A stretch of DNA of 64,000 bases from Cryptomeria japonica (Eukaryota > Streptophyta > Pinopsida > Cupressales > Cupressaceae). The DNA is taken from NCBI RefSeq assembly GCF_030272615.1, contig NC_081408.1, positions 308,898,450 to 308,962,449 of the forward strand, in the 5' to 3' direction. Position numbers and translations under genes: made by a program. Below are positions 57,901-64,000 of the stretch, piece after piece. The notes beneath the pieces are model-generated. The model was not told where the DNA came from. It worked only from the letters and a program-made list of their open reading frames with translations, and made no database searches. Numbering within the stretch: position 1 is the first letter of the stretch; the number at the start of each line of letters is the position of its first letter.

Positions 57901-58774
57901 AAGATTTTATACCCTCTCGTGCATGTTGAGAAATATTGTGTTTAGTTTCTTATGAACATTATGGTTGGATTGCTCTCCATGCATGATATTTATTATCAAA
58001 TGATGAAAATGCCTCTGTAAGCCAATGAGTTCTTTTGTAGACTTGTGGATGTCTAGACTATTGCAACTATATGCTCGCATGTCCTCTTATCTACTCTTAA
58101 TATTCATGTAGCTTCTGAATGCTTATGCATTATTGAGTTTTCTCTGTATTTGAGATAATTTCATGGTATGTTCACCCTTTTGGAATAATTCTGATTTAGA
58201 TGGAGCTGAGATCATGAAATGATTTTAGATGGTTAATCAAAGATTGTTTTTTCATCTTCATATGTATGTTATATGCATCTTGTGTACCCATGATATTGAT
58301 ATATTAGTGTAGAATGTAGATATAACATACTGATCAAATTTTATTACTCTTGCTAGTATCGCATTGCTATTTTTCCTCATGTTGGGTTGGGTATTCTTCA
58401 TGTCAAGAAGAATTTTGGTAAAGTCTAACTACTTCATGGTAGGGTGGACATGTGCTCTAATAGTGTTCTTGCCCAAAGTGTGCTAGAGAGAGATAAATGT
58501 TGGGGGTTCCTGTCATGATGGCCTTCATGTTTTGTACATTATGTATTCATTACATTTGACTTTGTGATCTATTGTAAAGAAATATGCTTCCTTATCTCCT
58601 ACTTTGATATTGACTAATGTACTCTTACTTTATGTTGAAATGTAGTTTCATGTCTCTAGTCTTATATATTTGAACACACTACAATGATTTATGCTTGTTT
58701 ATATGTATTTTGTAAATTATTTTAATTTGATGTTATGGTGATCCTTATAGGAACCTAAGATTTAGTATTACTCT
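54951..58774. other. unassigned sequence
   Basis: No gene is supported. Features seen are a perfect 10-bp-stem hairpin at 54998-55022 (ATAGGCTTGG and its complement around TCTCA), which could still belong to the edge of element J, and a GC-rich tandem block at 56590-56760. The rest is AT-rich and unrecognised. Confidence 0.45.
56640..56758. repeat. GC-rich ~37-bp tandem repeat
   Basis: Three imperfect units share CCCACAGTG and a G(G)(T/C)CGAGGC string, at about 56673, 56710 and 56746. The block is strongly GC-rich compared with its AT-rich surroundings. No ORF of note. Confidence 0.7.
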
Positions 58775-60264
58775 TTGAATTTTTTATCGGTAGTAAGAGA
58801 TAGGTTTGATCCAATAGATAAAATCAACCTAATCATTGGGGCTTACTTAAAGCATGAGAAAAAGGTGGAGGATCATTTAGCTAAATTTGTGGATGCTTAT
58901 AATGTAAGAATAAGGGACTGCTACATAATGGATTTGAAGCTAGAAAACCTAGCTTCAAGGATATAGATCCCTAAGGGGCTTAAGGATGATGGAAAGAGGT
59001 TGCACCCCCCTTACAACTCACATAAATTTTGCAATATCCCTATATTTAATTTTGATCCTTCTATTAAAGAAGTTGAAGATATGGATGCAAGAGATCTAGG
59101 ACTATGGGCCAATGGACTCAAGACTAGGCTTCAAAGTATTATCCTATGGATCCTATGCTGAAAGTAGGAGTCCAATCTCTTCAATGGCAATAAATAGCCT
59201 CAAACAAGAAGCCATCTTCTTCCATAGGACAACCATCTGGGGCTTCAAATCCAATAGGGCATGTAAGCTTGTCACTAAGAGGGTCCCAATAAAGGTGATG
59301 AGAGTTTTGAAAGGAGGATATTCTTCTAAGATTGTTGCCATAGATAAGAAAAATCCTATTATAAATACTACTACCACTACCCCCACTATTCATAAATAAA
59401 CTAAGCCATCTAAGGCTAAGGGAAAGGGTAAGAAGCCACTTGAAAAACCTATAACCTATAAGAGGTTGAATAAAGGGCATATAAAGTTGTTCATTGAATC
59501 TTCTAAGGAAGAAGGAGAGGTGGAAGAGCACTAATCTCACAAAAAGAAGAAAGATAAGGGTAGAAGTTGATCTTGAGCAAGAGAATGATGTTCCTCCACT
59601 TGTACAAGATAATCAAGCAACTCCTTCAAAGTATCCCTCTACACAACCCAAGGATTTAGACATTCACTCAACCACACATTGGGAACAAGAGAGGAATTTA
59701 GTTCAGTGGGAGAATCCTAATATAATTGATTTACAACATGATTTGGAAATAGTTGAATCTCTGGATCCATTTAAGAATGCAAAAGTTGAAGAGGAATAAT
59801 AGAGGGTAGAGGAAAATATCCCTTTAGGCAATCAACAAGAAGAAGAATAACACAAAAAAGTTGAGAAAGAAAATCCCAAAGATGAAGAATCACATACAAT
59901 GCTCAATGAGGAAGAAGTTCTTGAGGAACAACATATGGTTGAAGTCCCAAAGGACCACCAAGAAGAAGATGTTAACTAAAAGTCCAATGATGTTAGAGAA
60001 GAAGCTGGTGAACATGATCAAACACTAGATGCAATGTCAAGATAACTCCCAACTTGGCTCACTCATACATTCAGAGAAGGCAAATGACACATAAGGAGCC
60101 ACGAGAACAAGATTTCTCTAAGTTAGAAGAATCCTTCAAGACACTGCTAAGTGCAAAAAATAAAGTGAGGAAAGTTTCATATATAACAAGTGATGCACAA
60201 GGTCACCAACAAGCCTAGATAGTTGTACCTCTAGTATAAAATCCCAAAGGATAAATGCAACAAT
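58775..60264 (+). pseudogene. unknown coding-like repeat H, copy 1, 5' part
   Basis: Fragments in the plus strand read MNFLSVVRDRFDPIDKINLI, then VEDMDARDLGLWANGLKTRL, then in other frames KKPLEKPITYKRLNKGHIKL and a Glu/Lys/Gln-rich acidic region up to 60045. The mix of folded and charged segments looks like a decayed ORF of a retroelement, but no motif is diagnostic. Its 3' part (from about 60178) is repeated at 62972-63285. It is interrupted by a TRIM at 60265. Confidence 0.5.
60260..60264. repeat. TRIM target-site duplication, left copy
   Basis: ACAAT on the left against ACAAC at 60638-60642. The uninterrupted copy of the host repeat near 63050 has ACAAC at this place, so the left copy has probably mutated from C to T. 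Confidence 0.85.
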
Positions 60265-60637
60265 TATTGCAAGGTGTGTGTCCTTGGTCTCCTTGTGATG
60301 TGCAACATAGCACTCAGGTTTGTGACATGGCTTAACTACCTCCTATGGAATCTATAAGTCTAGTGGTTGTATCGGGCATTAATGGGTCAAACTTTTGGTG
60401 CAACGGAAACCACACTTGTAACAAGTGGTATCAGAGCTTGGTCATAGTTTCAAGCCCCTCGCTTGCATTGGGGGGGATTGTTGCAAGGTGTGTGCCCTTG
60501 CTCTCCTTGTGTTATGTAGCGTAGCGCTCGGGTTTGTGACATGGCTTAACTACCTCTTGTGGATTCTATAAGTCTAGTGGTTGTATCAAGAATTAACAGG
60601 TTGATCTTTTGGTGAAACGCCAACCACACTTGTGACA
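60265..60637 (+). mobile_element. TRIM (terminal-repeat retrotransposon in miniature), 373 bp
   Basis: Two direct LTRs of exactly 159 bp (60265-60423 and 60479-60637) flank a 55-bp internal part. That part contains a perfect iMet PBS (TGGTATCAGAGC, 60426-60437) and a purine tract (TGGGGGGGAT, 60469-60478). By hand count the LTRs differ at about 25 of 159 positions, so the copy is old. The LTR ends are T(G/A)...ACA. The element has no coding capacity and must be moved in trans. It has no 5S rRNA-like promoter, so it is not a Cassandra element. Confidence 0.95.
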
Positions 60638-60930
60638 ACAACAAGATTATCAATTATAGGAAATTGACCTTGGGGTGCAAAAAATAGATGGTGAGAAGCA
60701 TTCTTTGCAACTTACAATAGAGGCAATATTTAAAATGATGCAAAAGGATAAAGTGAAAAAGAGAAACTTAAAAATCAAGTTGAAGAACTCGATAAATATA
60801 TCAATCACCTCATGTGGTTGGTAGATATAGTCGCACCAACATTGTTCTTAGAAGAAACCCTTACTCGGGATACCAGGATTCAAGATTTCTCCTCCTTCCA
60901 TTCCCATGAGCTCTCAGGCATATATGGAGA
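60638..60930 (+). pseudogene. unknown coding-like repeat H, copy 1, 3' part
   Basis: This resumes repeat H after the TRIM. Sequence is collinear with 63051-63285 (DLGV-K, GEKHSL and INKYINHL-type peptides) until about 60865, where the two copies diverge. The frame is interrupted by several indels. Confidence 0.6.
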
Positions 60931-61934
60931 AAAAAAATTCTAACCTAAACTTTTAGGTTGAAATTTTTTTTCATCCAATCACAATTTCCAATTTAAAAAT
61001 TAATTTTCTAATTTCTCCCAAAAAGGTAAATGGAAAAGTTATTTTTTTTAAAATCATTTCTTTTCTCAATGGTATTTAATCAAATTTTTCTAAAGAGTTA
61101 TAAAGGCAATAATTTAAACTCTATTTTTATTTTTTTAAATCTAAAAAGGCAATAGCATGAAATTAACTTTATTTATTTTCTACTTGATTTAAATATGATC
61201 ACATTTCTAGATATAATGCAATTATCAAATTAAATTTAATAACCTCATTCAATTAACTAAATCCATAACACAAAGGTATATTAATAAATAAATTAAATAC
61301 ACCAAGTATGAAATGACGCCACATACACAATTAAATATTCTAACCCACTGGGGCAAGAAAACCAAGAAAAAACTCACGAAGACTTTGAAAAAGTCAACTG
61401 AACAAGACTTGAAGGTCGAACAAACGAAAAGGATGACCAACTGATCACACTCACATGGGTGTAATTGAGGGTAAAAATTTGGGTCAACCACTATCTCCTC
61501 CACTCCCATCGAACAAATAAGGTACGCTCAGACCTGTGAAGCCAGGTGGAGATGATACCTTGTACCTACCCGGTACTTGTACCTGCAATGTCCTGCATCA
61601 TTGAACCACACATGCATATAGACAAATATATAATCAGACACAACATGCACACCGATTGAGGAGAATTGTGGTGTTCCCTGTCTCACCAGAGTGAGTGAAG
61701 GAAAATCATCCCCTCGCATCCCATACACTTGCAAACATGCAACATATAAATAACACATCGCATATGTAAGGTAAAAGTGTCAGTCCATGACAATAATCCA
61801 TAAAAATATTGTAAGAAAGCATACATCACATATCTAGTTAAAGCATGAAATAACATCGAATAAGTCTAAATAAAGTATAGTAGTAATGTATCAACTGAAA
61901 AGTCAACTGCAGTAAAATATAAGTCTAACAAGTT
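60931..61934. other. unassigned sequence
   Basis: An AT-rich part (60931-61330) is followed by a more mixed sequence (61330-61800). Neither strand has a supported gene or a recognised repeat. Confidence 0.4.
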
Positions 61935-62971
61935 TAATTGAGAAGGGGTACTACACTTTTCCTCCCAGGACAGGGGCGTGGCGCCCCTGTTCCTACCCTA
62001 TTTTAGGGCAGGACCTTTCCTAGAGCATGCATTGTAGGTTGTGCAGTGAGCGGGAAAACTCCCTCGATGTCGGCCTATGACAAAAATCAAATTCAGTAAC
62101 GTGTATTTAAGGGGCATTTCTCCTCTCATTTGCATAAGTCAAAGTTGGATAAGATTGGAGTGGGTCAAGCTGCATAAGCAATCAAGCATTCAAGAGCATT
62201 CAAGCATTCTTTTCCAGCATTAAGCATTCTCAAGTCTCCCTTCAAGGCTAGGTGTTGCATTCAAGTTAAAGATTCAACAATTGAAGAGGAGATTGATTCT
62301 AACATTTAATTCCACACAAGCATTTCTATTAACATTGCTACACACAACCTCCCTTGAGGTGATTTACAATTTAGTCTTTCATTTACATCTACTTGCAAGT
62401 ACTTTCTTTCATTACTTGGTTAATTTCAAAACTGTGATTTGACCTAAAGGTGAACCCCCAATCCCAACCAATTTTCCTCTCTTTTTGTGTGTAGGTTGCA
62501 GGTGCACAACTGTACTTTCAGATTCGGGCTCCATTTGCAGAGGCATAAAAATCCTTTTCATTTTGCAGATTTTTCGAAGGACTGTGTACATTCTCACCAT
62601 GGTCCAAGCAAATTTTCCTCAAATTCACAGGGTGACTTCGTCTCGACATATTACTATCAAATCCAGGTGCACAACTTCATCCCATATTTGGATCTTAAGT
62701 TATAATCAGTTCTTTGTCACTTTTGCATTACATAATTCAATAAATTCCTTTTCATTTCAAATAAGAAGAGGGGATTAGCTTATCATTCCAATTTCACTTA
62801 GAATTCTATATTCTTTCTTTGAAGGTTGGATCTAGTGAATTCTCCTCTCCTCTTCCAATGTAACTAGGTGAAAAGTGTTTGAAGGGAAATCCGTAGTGAA
62901 ACTCTCATCTCTCCTTGGAGGGAAAGGGCATTTTTCCTCTTGATCTCTCATTCACATTTCACCACATTACA
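61935..62971 (+). mobile_element. solo LTR related to the LTRs of elements B and C
   Basis: It is collinear with the B LTR (GGCGCCCCTGTTCC, AGCATTCAAGCATTC, CAAGGCTAGGTGTTGCATTC, TTTGACCTAAAGG, TGTGTGTAGGTTGCAGGT). It ends CACCACATTACA exactly like the LTR of element C. It carries a 27-nt GGACT/GGTCC hairpin module at 62579-62605. The left end is approximate. No PBS-like leader follows: the sequence after 62971 is repeat H. Confidence 0.75.
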
Positions 62972-63990
62972 CCTATATAAAAATTGATGCACAAGGTCAC
63001 CAAACAGACTATATAATTGTCCCTCTAGTGGACAACCCAAAGGAGAAATCCAACAACAAGATTATCAAGTATACCAAATTGACCTTGGGGTGAAAAAAAG
63101 GGATGGCGAGAAGCATTCTTTGGAACAAGTAGTAGAGGCAATATTTAAAATAATATAAAAGGATGAAGTGACAAAAGAAGAACTTAAAACTCAAGTTGAA
63201 GAGATCAATAAATATATCAATCACCTCATAGGGTTGGTATATATAGTTACACCAACATTGAGCTTATAAGAAACCCTTATTGAGGATACAAAGGATTCAT
63301 CATATTGATGGCTTTATTATAGTAGTTGTGAAATAGAGAGAAGATGTTAAGGTCTTAGGAGAGGATTCCCTCGATAAGGTTATCAAAATGTATTAATCTA
63401 GTGATAAGTTGAGTTTTTTGTGCCAGTTGTTGTCAAGGCAAGCTAAAGGTAATATTATGTAAGAAACCATTCTTATGTGGGATAATTACATCCTAATTTT
63501 GACAAATTTGAAAGCCACACCTGAGGAGGAATTGCTCTAACAATCTATCATTGATGAAAAGGAAAAGAATATGCCAAAAGAATGGTTGAAGGTAGTCAAA
63601 TTGGTGTCTTCCACATACAAGAAAATGAAAGACACGATATTTCATCATCATAAGAATGGAAGAAAAGTTATTAAAAGGATAAAGGGGTTCATAAGTAAAT
63701 TATCTTGCTCATTTTGGGAGACCCCAAACAAAGTCAATGAGCCAAAAACCATCATACCAGATTTCAAAGCTATTTTTCATAAACAAAATATGAAGGAAAA
63801 TATTGATAGTATGATGATCATGAAGTCTAAACTAACCAATATGCAATCAAATATGGACAAAATAAAAGCTTCAAAGGTAAAATTGAAAGAATCTGGATAC
63901 TCTCAAGCCATAAAGATAAAATATACTAAGGCTCCATATATTGAAGAATTGAATATTATTGTGAATGTCTATACAGAGGCCTTTCTATAA
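62972..63990 (+). pseudogene. unknown coding-like repeat H, copy 2
   Basis: Positions 62985-63285 are a direct copy of 60190-60865 without the TRIM. Downstream a 139-codon open frame begins at 63571 (MPKEWLKVVKLVSSTYKKMK) and ends with a TAA at 63990. It is Lys-rich with a probable helical C-terminal half (MMIMKSKLTNMQSNMDKIKA). No family is recognised. It may be the 3' coding part of the same element that is missing from copy 1. Confidence 0.5.
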
Positions 63991-64000
63991 GTTGTAGGTT

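Noticed and set aside
60265-60637. Cassandra TRIM with 5S rRNA promoter
   Set aside because: The LTRs lack recognisable 5S internal promoter boxes.
1-64000. tRNA, rRNA or other structural RNA genes
   Set aside because: None recognised by eye; the PBS sequences are only complementary to tRNA 3' ends. A tRNAscan-type search would be needed to exclude them.

Overview
This window looks like intergenic DNA from a large, repeat-rich plant genome. It is AT-rich, has no intact cellular gene that I can recognise, and is built almost entirely from nested, mostly non-autonomous transposable elements. A gymnosperm or similar giant-genome plant is my inference from the density of old nested LTR elements, intron-containing CACTA remains and PBS sequences matching plant initiator-Met tRNA. 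The species cannot be named from the sequence.

Layout. At 1-2294 there is an unassigned stretch with an LTR-like promoter and eight spaced copies of a GTCTTTG(A/T)GCT motif. A solo LTR lies at 2295-3150. A three-level nest fills 3151 to about 22816. Its outermost member is a minus-strand gag-pro element (C, with its 5' LTR at about 21742-22816). C is split by a minus-strand element A (4436-18728; TSD GAAAC/GAAAT, iMet PBS, purine tract). A is in turn split by a plus-strand element B (7800-15658; perfect TSD CCAGT, LTRs of 1215 and 1243 bp, one gag-pro frame broken by two TGA codons). C also carries a solo LTR at about 19445-20600. Downstream, 23760-25610 holds rearranged fragments of the transcription elongation factor SPT6. 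At 28095-30785 is a long decayed minus-strand frame whose upstream end is a LINE RT zinc-binding domain. Then come a second solo LTR (31143-32393), a CACTA TNP2 remnant with recognisable introns (33249-34849), a Copia gag remnant (34852-37000) and a second, minus-strand Copia gag with LTR (38405-39819).

The most interesting region is 44069-54950. Here inverted CGGGTGCCCG-type terminal arrays bracket two convergent genes: a plus-strand multi-exon gene (48427-50483) and a minus-strand transposase-like gene (54663-51490) carrying a DFAENY motif. I read this as a roughly 10.9-kb DNA transposon whose superfamily I cannot fix.

The right end (58775-63990) holds two direct copies of an unknown coding-like repeat. 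The first copy contains a complete 373-bp TRIM (60265-60637, 159-bp LTRs). The second copy serves as the empty site. A B/C-related solo LTR ends at 62971.

Together the LTR elements carry gag, protease or unknown ORFs but no reverse transcriptase or integrase domain that I can see. They would therefore have depended on enzymes supplied in trans. All coding regions are interrupted, and several of the interruptions are TGA at positions where relatives have Arg or Cys.
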